From Taiwanofungus camphoratus (taxonomy: Eukaryota > Basidiomycota > Agaricomycetes > Polyporales > Taiwanofungaceae), in NCBI GenBank assembly GCA_003999685.1, contig CP021220.1:4214168-4278167 (forward strand): a stretch of DNA of 64,000 nt. The letters are read 5' to 3'. This document shows, piece by piece, positions 10,749 to 24,429 of this stretch (the first letter of the stretch is position 1; every line of letters begins with the position of its first letter). A program made the position numbers and the translations under genes. The notes beneath the pieces are model-generated. The model was not told where the DNA came from, searched no databases, and saw only the letters and a list, made by a program, of their open reading frames with translations.

Positions 10749-12347
10749 GTGACGCACGGGTAGCGAGAGACCTGGCCCCCGTTCCTTCCGCGCTTCGAAA
10801 TTCTTGCACCTGTCCGCTTCTTGTGTGTTGCTCGTCGGGGCTTTCTGTTGCGACCTGCTTTGGCGCGTGGTTGTCCCTCTTCTGCTTAATAGTATCCCGT
10901 TCTACGTAAGCCCTTCCGGTGCGATACTTCTCGTGTAGTCGTCCTTCTCGCTCTTCAGCTGCGTTCGAGAGCCGCATATTGTGTACTTGAAGTGACTCGA
11001 GTGATAGTCAATCAACAAACAGCGAAGTACGCAGGCATGAGAATACAAGTCATGATTCTGTACATGATGACCAGCCCGGATCCAGAAAGTTGACACTCAT
11101 TGGTGCTGATCAGCCCTTGATATTTCAACCGTCCTGCAGGTCTGGCGACGTCTGGCGTCGGTTCTCTTTGTCACCAGGGGTCGCGAGGAGATGCTAGATA
11201 CTAGCTCTACTGGCTTACATACGTGACATTCTGTAAAAAAAGCATAGTCAACATTTGTGCAGAATTTGCAGGGCAGTCATGCACTAGTTGCACACTGGCA
11301 AACGGACTATTGTACAGGTTGACTTGTGCGCGACTGTCCTGTGACTGACTGCTTCATATTCAACCACGAAAGGCAGGAAATTCGACTAGTTAGTCAGGTT
11401 ATGTAATTTTGGTACTAGAAAGGTGACTACGGCCGACTTTCGTTTTTGTTTTTACAGAGCGTAACAAGTGCAACAGTCACTTGGATCAAGCACAAGCGAG
11501 AGAAGGATTTGTGCATTGCATGGAAGGCTAGCTAAAGAGAGAGCAGGCATCCATCAGTTGCCCTCCGTCGTCGTGATGGGCTGCCGCGGAACCAATCATC
11601 AACGATCGAGCCCGTGACTATACAGTGTTATTGAGCCAACCACTTCCTATATCCAGCGTATCACGGATATTGCAGCTGATGGTTTTTTAGGCCCTAAAGG
11701 ACGACAATTGGGCCAGAGACATCAGGACTGGTGACATGGTTTGTAGCAGACATTGAGCGGCACAGAGGGGTAGAGTTGTGAAACAATAGGTTTTACGAGC
11801 CAAGCAACGAATAAGAACTTGCGGACTAGGAGACATGGGGGCCAATCCTGCACGTACGCAATTCTTTGTACCTGCTTTGAGTCTCCTTGTGCGGCCTTGG
11901 CATTTTATTGACAATTAAAAGGCGTTCTTCAAAGAGATAGGATGAAGAATGAGAAGAAGATGAGTGCCCATAATCTGGAAAGACTACACTAGTCGTGCAA
12001 AGACGAATACAGTAGGTATATGAGAGCATAAAAGTCAGCGCAAACGTCACTGTTATTCCTCGTACTGTATAAGGCTGTTTCAAACCAAGGTGCCCGGCTG
12101 TGCAACTTGGCCATCACACAACTCGGCCTGGAGGTATCAGACGCGATCGGATACGATCGTGACTTACGCGTGCGTCACGCTTTGTGACCAATTACACGTG
12201 ATCGTAGTTACCCGCGGCAGACCTTACAGTGATTCCTTATACTGAGAAGCTATTCCCCCTTCACACGAAGCGTCTACTCTGACAATTCCCGTGTGCAGCG
12301 GCTTCTGGATTTTTTAGAGCTATCAATTATCCGTGTTGCAAAGCAGG
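10749..12347. other. Intergenic, no gene seen
   Basis: About 1.6 kb between the secreted-protein gene and SMC1. Stop-rich, no recognised RNA gene, repeat or mobile element. Confidence 0.45.
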
Positions 12348-15300
12348 ATGCCTCTGATACGTATTGAAGTATGCGACTTCAAGTCTTACAGGTATACTTG
12401 ATGCTCTTTGCTTGCTCTCAATTCTCATTGTAGTTGCAATCCAGGGGCCACCAAGTAATAGGACCTTTCCGCAATTTTACCTCTGTCATTGGTCCAAATG
12501 GAGCAGGCAAGTCCAATCTCATGGACGCCATTTCGTTTGTGCTCGGAGTCAAAAGTGCTCAGCTCCGGAGCAGTCAGCTCAAGGACTTAGTATATCGCGG
12601 TAGGCGACTAGCGCGGAACCCTGATGGTGAGAGGATAGAAGATGCTGAGGATGAGACCGGCGAGGCAGCCGAGGATGAGGGGGAGGGAACAGCGAAGAAA
12701 GCGTGGGTTCTCGCTGTGTTTGAGGATACCTCAAAGAAGGAATGGAAATTTCAGAGAACGTGAGCTTTGATTCATGTTGCCCGAGTATCCGTTTACAATG
12801 CACATCTAACGTGCCCATCTAGTATCTCGACGAGTGGTGCATCTGAATACAAACTCAATGGTCAAGTCGTAACTTACTCAGCCTATAATGCTGCACTTGT
12901 CTCGCACAACATCCTCGTCAAGGCAAAGAATTTCCTTGTGTTCCAGGGCGACGTTGAGGCAGTCGCGTCTCAATCACCGAAGGAGCTGTCCCGGCTGATC
13001 GACCAAATCAGTGGCTCGCTCGAGCTCGCGGGAGAGTACGAGCGTGCACGAGACGCGCAAGATCGCGCGACAGAGAATGCAACGTTCAACTTCACGAAGC
13101 GTCGTGGAATCGCAGGAGAGATCAAGCAGTATAAGGAGCAGAAAAGTGAGGCGGACCGGTTCGAGGCGTTATGTCAGGAGCGTGTGAGTGTTTTTGATAG
13201 TCGCAAAGTGCGGGAGCTGATGTAGGCTTTGTTTCGATCACAAGGATGAGCTGATTCTACATCGGCTTCTGTTCAAGCTGTATCACATTCAAGAGGCACT
13301 CGAGAGCCATGTACGCGAGATCAAATCCCAGAACAGGGCGCTAGCAGGGTTGCGGGAGGAACAACGTGTGCATGATAAGGAACTTGAAGGGGCACGAGCC
13401 GAACAGGCAAAGGCGCGGGCGAGCGTCATGCAAAAGGAGAAGAGAATAAAGAAGGCGGAGAAGACACTTGAGGCCAAGGTGATGCGTCACAGGTACCACT
13501 CTGATAGCGCGAGGGCTGACATATTCATGGTCGACAGAAACCGGACCTGGTGCAGGTGGACCAACAAGTAAAGCACTACGAGCGTAGGCGAGGCGATGCG
13601 CAAAAGGAGGGTGAAAATGCTAAGCAAGCGGCTGATAAACAGAGGGAGCAGTTGCAACTACTGAAGTCCGATCTCGATAAAGTCAAGAGAGCTGCGGATG
13701 CTGCCCAAGGTATGAGCATGCATTCATGTACGTGGACGAGAAGCTGGCTGACAAGGTCGTCAACCGCCTTGCAGAGGCACAAAGGAAAGCAGCTCAACAC
13801 AACCTTTCCCTTAGCGAAGAAAGTCTTGAAGAATATCGTCGATTGTCAGTCGTGCTGTCCTATTCTTAACGTCATGATGTACTGATGTCATATGTAGAAA
13901 GGCAGAGGCAAGTGTACTTGCCGTGGAGGAACGTCAGTCTCTCGAGACGCTTTCCCGAGACGACAAAACATCGTCTCGTGCGCTCGCACAACTCAAGGAC
14001 ACATATGAGCAGCAGCAACAGAAGACCGAAAAGCTTGCCGAAGACAAAAACGTCCAGAGTCAGAGAAGAGCTGAGGTAGATTTCGCGGATCTTGACATGT
14101 CTCTCATTCACTGAACCCCAGTGGTCATACTAGTTGGAGGGAAAACTCACCGAGCTGCAGGAGGCATTGACGAAGGCAAAACAAGAGCTCAATAATCAAC
14201 AGTCTGAGCGAACAAGGATAGCGTGAGTCAATAAGGACGAGATTGTCTTTTGCCTACTCAAAGCCGAGAGCTTCAGGCAACTCGAGACTGAGATTAATGA
14301 GAAACTCGTGGACGTCCATAATAAGCTGCTACAAGCTGGTGTCGATCAGAAAGAGTCTGAAAGGGAAGTCAAGTTGAAGGAAACGTTAGCTAATTTGCAA
14401 CGAATCTTCCCTGGTGCGATGTTGCCTTGTTATTCCCTGAGTGCGTTATTAAATGTGGATTGTATGCTCAGGTGTGCGTGGCAGGGTTGTCGACTTGTGC
14501 AAACCGACGCAACGAAAGTACGAGACTGCTGTCTCAGTTATTCTGGGCCGCAATATCGATGCAGTCGTTGTGGACGAAGAGAAGACTGCGATAGACTGTA
14601 TCGAGGTATCAATTTTTCTCCCAAGTTGCTCTTGTTGGTGCAAATCTGATTATACCCTCTGGCGTCTCTGCTTTTTACGAGTAGTATATGCGGAATCAGC
14701 GTGCAGGTCAAGCAACATTCATCCCCCTTGACACTATTCAGGTAAAGCCTATCAATGACAAGTTTCGATCATTTGCCAAGGGCGCCAGACTGGCGGTTGA
14801 CGTGATCCAATACGAGCCTGCGGTAGAGCGCGCAATGCATCACGCATGTGGGAACGCGCTTGTGTGCGATACAATGGAGGTTGCGCGGTATGTGTGTTAT
14901 GAGAAGGGACAAGAGGTCAAGGGTAAGTAGTCAGTTCCCTCCTTTGGTCAGTTGACGAAGCCTGCTTCTTGTACAGCCGTCACCCTGGAAGGGACAATTA
15001 TCCACAAGAGTGGGTTGATTACCGGTGGTCGCAGCACTCATGGAACTGGGAGGAAGTGGGAAGAAAAGGACGTTCAAGGTGAAGCTGCATGCATCATAAC
15101 TCGATCCAACGATCGGTATTCACCTCTCAGATAGGTCTCCAACGTGTCCGGGATAGCCTGCTAGGCCAGCTTAGGGACTTGAATAAATCAAAGCCTCGCA
15201 GCAAAGCGGATGAAAACCTGATAACTGAGATAAGCCGCCTGGAGTCATTGTATACTGTGACCAAAGATGATTTGGTGAGAACGATGGCCTTCCACTGTCT

Positions 15301-17398
15301 TACTTCAATTCATTTCTTCTCGTGATCAGAGCGCATGCAAACTTCGACTCGATGGGATCAAGAATGAGATCAAGCATATCGACAGGGAAATGAAGCAGAC
15401 CGAGCCTCAGCTCCGGAAGGTGGATAACTTATCGTTGCCCATGTCATGAACCCGGTCCGCTCACGATGAATACTCTAGGCGCAAAATTCATATAATTCAC
15501 TCAAGAAGAAAGTTGACGAGCTAGCATCTGTCGTCAACGCAGCGGAGGATGAAGTTTTCGCTGCATTCTGTCAAACAATCGGAGTATCAAACATCCGTGA
15601 ATATGAGGAGAGACAGTTGAAGCTCGCTCGGGCTGAAAGCGAAGCAAGACTCCAATTTGATACCCAGATAGCTCGTCTCACTCACCAGTACGTTGATCGC
15701 TCGGCTTGGCGTACTATCTCATTGACGCATTCTGCCATATAGGTATGAATTTGCTCAAGAGCAGCTGCAGGTCACCGAAGACCGTCTAGGTAATATTACA
15801 ACAGTGATGGAGACCGAAGAGAGGAATATTGCAAGGCTCCGAGAGACTCAGGCTGCCGTAAAAGAAGAGATTGCTGAGCTAGAAGAGTCTATCGCTGCGT
15901 TGCAGGAGGAACTGAAAGAGCTCAATGAGGTCCTAGAAGAGAAGACCAAGGTGGTGGAACAAGTAAAGAAGACTGCATCCAAGTCTGCCAAGCTGCTAGA
16001 TCAGGCCTTGAAGGAGGTTGCAAACAGAGTGGGTTCCCCTTTCCCCTGTGTATGCGACTTCATTGCTCATCCCAGAGCATATGCGTAGAACGATGAAATA
16101 GAAAAGCTCGGTATAGAGCGCTCCGCTATCTACCGTAAGTGTAAATTGGATGAAATCCGGCTTCCTTTGCTGGAGGGTAGCCTAAAGAATGTCCCAATGG
16201 AGGAGGTGGGTGGATTCTATCCCTGTGATGAGAAAGATGCATGACCGTGTCGTAGAATCTCCGTGAAGAAGTGGCTATGGATGTTGATGAAGAGGAGGAC
16301 GGAACTCAACACGTCAAAAGAATCCCAGACTATGGCATTGAGGTTAATTTCGAGAGTCTTGATGAGGATGAACAAGCAGTAAGTCGATTTTTTAATCGAA
16401 GAGCACCCAGTCGTCTGATGATTCGCCGAAGGATGGATCCGCAGAAGCTGTGGCCGAGTTTGACTCGTCCATCGCAAAACTCAATACAGAGATTGAGCGA
16501 ATGGCACCAAACATGAAAGCGATGGAGAGGCCAGTAACACCACCTGTCGCACGCAACCCAGTCACTGATTTTTATATAGGCTCGATGATGTCGAGGCAAA
16601 GCTTTTAGACACTGAGAAAGAGGCAGACAAGGCCCGTAAGGATTCTAAAAGTGCTCGTGATCACTTCAACGACGTCAAGCGTCGCCGGTACGTGGAAATT
16701 CGTCGTTGTCAAGAATGACTATGGCCTGACAACATGTCTAGTTGCGAGATGTTCAACAAAGCATACAATCATATCTCGGAGCGCATCGATCAAGTCTACA
16801 AAGACCTCACCAAGGGCAAAGCAGCGCCGATGGGTGGTGTGGCCTACTTGAGTTTGGAGGATAGCGAAGTACGCGTGTCAGCTTTCCTCGGCGACCGTGG
16901 TCTGACGTGTTATGTCCAAGGAACCCTACGCTGCTGGAATCAAATATCATGCCATGCCTCCTATGAAGCGCTTCCGAGATATGGAGCAGTTGTCTGGAGG
17001 CGAGAAGACGATTGCTGCATTGGCTCTCCTCTTTGCCATCCATAGGTCCGCTATTTTTGCTACGTATAATAACGAATGCGTCACTCAAATTTGTTTACAG
17101 CTATCAGCCGTCGCCGTTTTTCGTCCTGGACGAGGTCGATGCGGCCTTGGACAACACCAATGTTGCGAAGATCGCCAATTACATCCGATCTCATTCTTCG
17201 GAGACATTCCAATTTATCGTCATCAGTTTGAAGGGTTCGTTATACGAGCGAAGTAACACCTTGGTCGGGATTTATCGCGATCAGGACGTCAACAGCTCGC
17301 GGACGTTGACTCTAGACGTGAGTGCTTCGTTGTACATCTCGTGTCTGTTTGTTTATGCCAACCAATTGTTCTGACAGCTAACGCAATACGATGAATGA
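12348..17398 (+). CDS. SMC1: Cohesin subunit SMC1
   Basis: ATPase subunit of the cohesin ring that holds sister chromatids. Start 12348 gives [18 protein letters not shown], the SMC1 N-terminal strand. Walker A is GPNGAGKSN near 12,491; [17 protein letters not shown] follows near 13,010. Coiled-coil exons run from about 13,080 to 14,330; the hinge (14,460-15,060) includes [29 protein letters not shown] and SGLITGG; the returning coiled coil spans 15,130-16,700. The ABC signature [19 protein letters not shown] begins at 16,990 and Walker [15 protein letters not shown] near 17,114, in separate exons. The last exon encodes LTQYDE before the stop at 17,396-17,398. About 1.2 thousand residues and at least fifteen short introns. 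SMC1 is preferred over SMC3 or SMC2/4 from the N-terminal and hinge sequence. Confidence 0.93.
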
Positions 17399-17940
17399 GA
17401 CAGCAATATACCCGCTTGTCTGCTTTTTATTAGTCCTGTATCCTGCGTCCCCGTGTTTTGCCAGTTGATGGTCGGTCGTGATGCATTGTAGCAAATAGTC
17501 TGTAACAACATGTTCGCCGTATTATATCAGTCAGTGTAAGTGGCCAATCGAGGCTTGTATCGATATGTCGGTGACGGGTAGGATCCTGCGCGGGAAAAAG
17601 ACTATTCCTGAGACTAAATCCAGGAGGCGTTGGATCTTCGCCTACTTCCTGTACGACTCTGACGCACGTTTACGACGGCGAAGTATACGCTGTGAAATTT
17701 GAATGAAGAGTCTAGGTGAGCCATGGTGCAACTGGGACATGTCAAGCACACCGACCCCAAGTGCTCGATGAGCCGGGGTCAGTCGATCGATAAGATATAA
17801 GGCAAGGTAATGGGAGAAAGTGGGCCAGCATACGCCGCATTTCCTTGACGCTCAGCACTGTGCTTAGAGACAGTGTCAATTCTCTGGTCTTGTTGGCAAG
17901 TCGTACATTCCTCGTGTTCGCCTAATCGACTGCTTGCAAC

Positions 17941-20019
17941 ATGGTCCAGGTAAAGAACAAGGTCTGCTTAATGTGATTACCTCTCTCTTGCGCTCGAGGT
18001 ATCCGAGCTGACTGAATCGCTAAAGCGTCCATGACGGCTGGGGCATTGCGCCGAAGAAGGGCCTGAAGGGCAATGCCATCGAGAATGGAGACACCACTAA
18101 CATGGATACCATCGGAAAAGACCACAGTCATCGCACCCTCGCGGCCCACGGTCTAGCTGTTGGCCTGAGCGATGGATTGATGGGTAACTCGGAAGTAGGG
18201 TGAGGCCTACGAGTACATATCTTATGCTCAGGGTGTTAATGGTATAGGCAGGCATCTGAACATCGGTGCTGGTCGCATTGTATGGCAGGATATCGTCAAG
18301 ATCGATGTCTCGATCAAGAAGCGTCAGTTCCATAAGAATGAAACTATTCTTCAGAGCTGCAAAACGGCAAAAGAGGGGAACGGCCGTTTACACCTCCTGG
18401 GTCTGGTGAGTACCGCACCGATAGTTGTTACCGCTCCAGTTTATCTACCATTCTACAGGTCTCAGATGGCGGTGTGCACTCTCACATACACCACCTGTAT
18501 GCGCTCCTCGAGACCGCAAAAGAGGCCGGTGTCCCGCACGTCTACATCCACTTCTTCGGCGATGGGCGCGACACCGCGCCACGTTCCGCCGCGGGCTATG
18601 CGAAGGATCTCGTCGCATTCCTCGAGAAGGAGAAGTATGGCCAGATCGCGACCGTTGTCGGGCGGTACTACGCAATGGACCGCGACAAGCGCTGGGAGCG
18701 CATCAAAATCGCCGTCGACGGCCTTGTCAAGGGCGAAGGCGAGAAAGGCGAGGCCGTCGTAAAGACGATTGAGCAGCGTTACAAGAAAGATGAGACAGAC
18801 GAGTTCTTGAAGCCTATTATCGTCAATGGCGAGGAAGGCAGGATCAAGGGTAGGATATGCTTTCAGACAAAAGGTGTTTGCGGCTCATGAGTCTTCGTTC
18901 CTAGATGGAGACACCCTCTTTTTCTTCAACTACCGGTCTGACCGCATGCGCGAGATTGTCACTGTATTTGGCCTACCAGATAAGCCCATGGAGGTGGATG
19001 TTCCTAAGAACCTCGTATGTCGTTGCTCCTTATACTTACATCACTGCATGTGACTGACATCCTGTATCTCAAACTTAGCATATCACGACAATGTCAAGGT
19101 ACAACGCCGAGTTCCCCTTCCCCATTGCATTCCCTCCTCAGGCAATGACAAATGTGCTTGCCGAGTGGCTCTCTAAGCAAGGTGTCAAGCAAGCACACAT
19201 CGCCGGTGCGTGCTATCAATCTATTCTACCCTATTATAATAACATTCGTTCTCCTTTCAGAAACTGAAAAGTACGCCCATGTCACGTTCTTCTTCAATGG
19301 CGGTGTCGAGAAGCAGTTCGCTGCGGAGGAGCGCCACATGATCCCCTCCCCAAAGGTTGCTACGTATGACAAGCAGCCGAAGATGAGCGTGCAGAGTGTT
19401 GCAGACAAGGTCGCAGAGGTCGTCAAGAAGGGCGAGCACGAGTTCGTCATGTGCAATTTCGCGCCGCCGGACATGGTCGGTGCTCCCATCTCTCGTCCAT
19501 CCTCCGGATGTCCTGATAGCACGATCGTGTGAAAATGCACAGGTCGGACATACCGGCGTGTACGACGCAGCCGTCGAGGCGATCTCGCACACGGACGCGG
19601 CGGTCGGGACGGTGTACAAGGCGTGCCAGGAGGCAGGCTACATCCTGCTCATCACGGCCGACCACGGGAACGCGGAGCAGATGATCAACCCCGAGACGGG
19701 CGCGCCGCACACCGCGCACACGACGAACCCCGTGCCGTTTATCATGACCGGCGACCCGAAGAAGTTCCAATTCACCGTGGACAAGAAGGACGGCGAGGAA
19801 GACGAAGGTGCGCTGTGCGACGTCGCGCCGACAGTGCTGGATTTGCTGGTGGGTTCTCGCAATATGACAGACAATCGTCATGCTGAATTAGCCTACGATT
19901 TTTCAAGGGTCTTCCCAAACCTGAAGGTGTGCACACCCTTTACTGGATTGAGATTCCCTGACCCTAATACTTCCTTCTAAGACATGACTGGACGCTCGCT
20001 ACTCGCGAAGGCCGAGTAG
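17941..20019 (+). CDS. gpmI: 2,3-bisphosphoglycerate-independent phosphoglycerate mutase
   Basis: Glycolytic/gluconeogenic enzyme interconverting 3- and 2-phosphoglycerate through a phosphoserine intermediate with two metal ions. Exon 1 (17941-17972) encodes MVQVKNKVCL and splices to 18026, giving IVHDGWGIAPKKGLKGNAIE. The catalytic Ser is in GLMGNSEVGHLNIGAGRIV (Ser codon 18,189-18,191). Later motifs: SDGGVHSHIHHLYALL, HFFGDGRDTAP, FFNYRSDRMREI, EKYAHVTFFFNGG, NFAPPDMVGHTG, LITADHGNAEQM and DVAPTVLDLLGLP, covering the alkaline-phosphatase-like core and the inserted transferase domain. Eight or so introns. Alkaline-phosphatase superfamily, unrelated to the cofactor-dependent enzyme of yeast. 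Begins 543 bp downstream of the SMC1 stop on the same strand. Confidence 0.95.
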
Positions 20020-20524
20020 ATCTAAAGGTAGGATATACGAGTGAAGTATCGTGTTTAGATGTTGCATGTATGTTGGCACTCATTATAGAAGTAGCAAATA
20101 GATTGTTGTACTGATATCCCTTTACTTTCGCTGCCTGTAAAGCCAGGCACTTCCTTGCCTCCTGTTTCGCCTAGGAGAATATGAACTTGACCCCTCAGAT
20201 ACTTTGCTGAACACTGGTTAGTCAGACAAGGAACGTTACTTACAAGACAATAAGTGTGCGCCTACATGCATAGGTAAAGTAATACAAATGTTCAACCCGT
20301 GAAATTGCGACTACAGAATATAGAGTTCGTAAAAAATGTGGAAACATCACTTGCGGGGTCCACGCCTTACAGTAAACCATTAAGCGTACTAAGCCCGGAA
20401 ACACCTAGCTAAGTAGTAACAAATACATTGACCAGCCAAGTTCGAAGCCCACTGTATCATAACGGGTCACAATTCTGCTGACGAAACAAAGAGCTGACGT
20501 ACTATTATAAAAATGCGTAATTTA

Positions 20525-21910
20525 TTATTGGCCTTCTTGAACCCGACTAGGAAGGCTGTTGAACCGATTGGCGGAGAAGGTGGACGATGATCTCAAGTAA
20601 GGCATAGTGGGCATCGCATCGAGTTGTAGGTTCGACCGCGAGCGCGCAATGATCTCTGTTGCTACTTCGGAGCCATATTGCTCTGCCAGTTGACTAGAAA
20701 CCAGAGAAAATTTGAGTCCGGATAGTATTGGTAAAACTATACGACGCACCTTGCATAGTTGTCCATGATGACAGCCATACTATTCAAGTCGAGGCGGTAC
20801 GCCTTGGGCATCATGCCCTTCCCAAATCGGTATGTAATGTGGTTCGAACATAGCAAGCTGACAGCCATGGCCCCAATCTGCGCGGGCACAACTGAGAAAA
20901 CGACCGTGTACCAGCGTTCGAGCACCCTGCGCTGGAACTTGAGGTATGCGGCCTTGCACCCGGGGAGCGTACTACGCGCGTAGCATGTCTGGCTGACGGT
21001 CGCCTCGACGAAGGGGCTGAAGTACCCACAGCAGTGCAGTTGGTTCTGCACGCGCATGCGACCGCCTAGCCCTAGGTCGCGCGACCACTGCGCATTGAGT
21101 TTGCCCTCGAGGTTGAACGTGCGCCGCTTGTACGTGACGTAGCCCGGCGTAACGAGCAGCGCGAAGCACACCCAGAGGAGCGCGCAGTAGACAGAGAGGA
21201 ACGAGCGGTTATTGAGCAGAATGCCGGACCAGCCGATCAGCGCGGTGAAGACGCCGAGTACGGAGGCAAGGGTCGAGGTGACCAGCTCAGGGCGGTTACC
21301 GACCCGGATGATATCGGCGTGAGCCCACACGTTCAGCCAGATAAGGATGCAGGATACGAGGCCTGCGATTGAATACGCTGTAAACTGGATGCAGTGTCAA
21401 TCAAAGCATCTCTGGGATATTCGGTGAGATACGAACAATTATGTTGGAGACGAAAAGAGTCCACTTGAACCTGTTCCAGCGTAGCTTCTGTCTGGTGCGA
21501 CCACCCTCGCGGGGGCTGAATGTAACGCCATCGTAGTCTTCGTCGCCATCCCCTGGCATGCGTGGTTCATTTTTCCTGAATGCGTCTCTCCCACCACCAC
21601 GCTTGGGAAGTGCGATCTCTGTGCTCTTCCAGAATTTCCGCCTCTTCGGGCCGCCAGAGAGCATGGTATTGGAGAATTTGGACGGAAGGTAATTGACACT
21701 GAGGGAAGGGGGGATTTCCTTTGCGTCCGAGCTGACGGTAGTGTGGGCGTTGTTAGACGCTACAGAGCTGGCGCGAGAACGGAAGGGAGGCTTGGGAGGC
21801 TCAAGGGGATAGTCTTCCGGGTTTTGCTCCATATCAGAGTACCTATCACGACTGGGAGCAGCCCCGACGGTAAATTGGACGGAGGTGGAAGGAGAGTTGG
21901 AGGACGACAT
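20525..21910 (-). CDS. Basidiomycete-type tetraspanin with long N-terminal tail
   Basis: Predicted four-helix membrane organiser protein of roughly 430 aa. Exon 1 from 21910 encodes a polar ~145-residue cytoplasmic tail (Ser/Pro/Arg-rich, e.g. LEPPKPPFRSRASS) and the start of TM1 (WNRFKWTLFVSNII). It splices to FTAYSIAGLVSCILIWLNVW, then TM2 (TLASVLGVFTALIGWSGILL), TM3 (FLSVYCALLWVCFALLV) and a large extracellular loop with the diagnostic CCG motif (QLHCCGYFSPF) and further Cys (SQTCYARSTLPGC), followed by TM4 (YTVVFSVVPAQIGAMAVSLL). A final exon gives a ~70-residue tail ending SLPSRVQEGQ. Resembles the Tsp2 class described in basidiomycetes; I base that on the tail and CCG context, not on an alignment. 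Confidence 0.83.
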
Positions 21911-22307
21911 TCTGGAATGACTGCTCAGAAGTCAACGCCTGAAGGGCAAGCGAACGGCCTCATACGGTAATAAATACGCACATTATTGGTACCTCCATTC
22001 AACATCGAAAGCGCGCGTTACTTTGAAGGATTGAGCGTCGGCATCAGCGACTAGGACTCTAGGAGACTAGGAGAGTCCACGTGCGCCGTAACTCGGTGAG
22101 CGGCGAGCAGCATCGGCGCGCATAGTCGGTCAACCGCCAGCATCCCTAAAGCTGGTGTTCAGCGACGAAAAGCCTCCGTACGGCGACTGTTGAGCGTCGG
22201 CATTGATGCATCGCATACAACGACTTAGACGCTAGCTTCCTGCCACCCGCAATCTCAACAAAATACACAACTTTGACAACAACCTTTCTAACCCGCCCTC
22301 CACCTAT

Positions 22308-22331
22308 GTCCCCTTCGGGGTGACATACGAA

Positions 22332-22362
<31 letters not shown>

Positions 22363-22432
22363 GGCCCCTGCACAAGGATGACACGCTTTCCCGGAGTGGT
22401 AGACCTACGGGTCTCAATATTTATTTTATTTT
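22308..22432 (+). ncRNA. U6: U6 spliceosomal snRNA
   Basis: Core catalytic snRNA of the spliceosome, normally made by RNA polymerase III. The 5' stem-loop CCCCTTCGGGG begins at about 22,309. The invariant block follows: AAATTGGAACGATACAGAGA with the ACAGAGA box, then GATTAGCATGGCCCCTGC containing the AGC triad, and AAGGATGACACGC. A T-rich terminator (ATTTATTTTATTTTT) ends near 22,432. The 5' and 3' limits are approximate. No intron interrupts the core, unlike some basidiomycete U6 genes. It is divergent from the tetraspanin gene, about 400 bp away. Confidence 0.93.
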
Positions 22433-24429
22433 TCACTTGTGCTCATTTTGCCGACTCTCAATTTTCTCAAAACCTACCGTTACATACGACATCCATTGCT
22501 TGGCGCGCGCAGGTACTGCACTTGGCAACGAAACCGACTCCGCCACCTTATGGGAACATCACATTGTACAGTACTTGTAGGAAGTGCGCGTCGAGTAGTA
22601 TCAGTTCGTTTACTGACACTTCAATTGTAAGCGACACATTGTATAACAGCACTTACCCAGGATTGCGAGACACGGATGGCATGCCCTTCTGCATTCATGA
22701 ATGACTTCAAACAGGATACGGAATGTCACACATTCCAACTAACATCTTTGATGTTATTGATGAAGATGGAAGCAGAAAGGATAAATTCAAGGTATGCATG
22801 TGTATTGTCTCACCCATCATACCTTGGTCCGTTAGCACCACAGGATCACCTCGGCCGTCCTTCACCCATCCTGTCGTTCTTGCCGATGAACAATCATGAC
22901 AGTTGCTAGGAGCTTATAACGTGTACGCTGCGTCTTCTGGGCCAACGATATTCCTGCCCGCAGGATCAGCTTTCACTTCTAACTCGGTGACCCTCACAAC
23001 ACAGACTTAGACACCTCTGTTCACCTTAGCTTATAACTGATAGTAAAAGCTGGTCCTATGACTTGTGAACATTGGCTGGCCATAATGACGGCGTCACTGG
23101 CATGTTACAGATTAAGAGGTAAGAAGTTACTCGGTGAGATCAACTATACTTGTCAATGAGGAAAAAAGAACCCGTGGACTCAGGTATGGAAAAGACAACA
23201 GGATCTCCAGCCAAGTTGGATTGACCAGCTACACAAAGATAAAATTCAGACACGACTCTGCTGATATGGAGACAATTCTGGACCCGTCGTCTGTTACAAT
23301 GCAATCTGAATCATTTTGCCTAAAGGAGATTTGAGTGATTTCGATGGCCTTTATACGGCGTTGTTCTCTCACGAAGCTGTGCCTCTTTCTATGACCCGAC
23401 AAGCTAGAGGAATGTATCAATACAGGTGCGTGATCAATATGATATGACCTTCTGAAAATTTGCAGCACGCATTCCTTTTTGCTTTCTTTGCAAGTAATAT
23501 ATTCTCGAATGCTAGGGCACTTCCAACCTAAAGTAATTTCTGGGAAGATGACAGTACATAACGATCAGATGTCACCCAAGCGCCGTAAGCATCGTCGTTG
23601 TAGGAACGATCGCGGGCAAGCTATTGAGACAGACATTGCACAGAAGTATTCAACGATAGGTAAATTCGTTCAGGTATTGAAGACGAGATGGCTGATGCAA
23701 GTGCCAGAGCTTCCCAATAGCTGCTCACATGACATTTTAACACCGATGCCTCTCGGTAACACATTGATAATGATTGTTCTCGACAAGAGTACCCACACGG
23801 AAAGACACATCAATAGAAAAGAAGAAAGGCATTTGAGTCACACATCATTTCGCAAATTGCCTGCGCCTTTGTGTCCCCGCCGGCATTACTGTAAGTGTGG
23901 ACATGCTACCCAACCGTAGTCTTTTGCAGAATACATGCTCAAGTCTGAATTCTGGTGAGCTGGAAAATCAGTGACAACTGTGTCAGGTTCTGAAAAGCGG
24001 TCTGATATTCACGAGGAGCCACGATTGGTCTCTAACCTAATCATATACAACGGTCGAGCGTGGTTGAAGAATTGCAGACCCAAATACGTGCATATTCAAA
24101 GTAACGACAATACTGTCTTGATAAGTAATGCTCACAATTAGAATCGGGTTCCAACCCGGCTGTCATTGACATAATTATGCGAAAGTTGGTCCAATTGTCC
24201 TAGAAATTGACACATCCGATCTTGCGTAGGGCTACAGTATCTACAAGCAATGGTACTAATGCAGAACGAGAACAAATTTGAGGAGCATGAATGGCTAGCA
24301 TAAATGAGTCCGACAAACGTGCGATAACGGGGGCTAAAGGTTTGTCTCATGATGCTAGGTAGTGGGGATGAATCAGACCCAACACTCGAGCTTTAGCGTG
24401 AGTTGAGGATACTCATCGCTGAACGGGCG
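22433..24429. other. Two-kilobase stretch without a supported gene
   Basis: Only short frames on both strands, none with a recognisable motif. No long repeat or transposon terminus noticed. Contains the 3' flank of MAU2 at its right end. Confidence 0.4.
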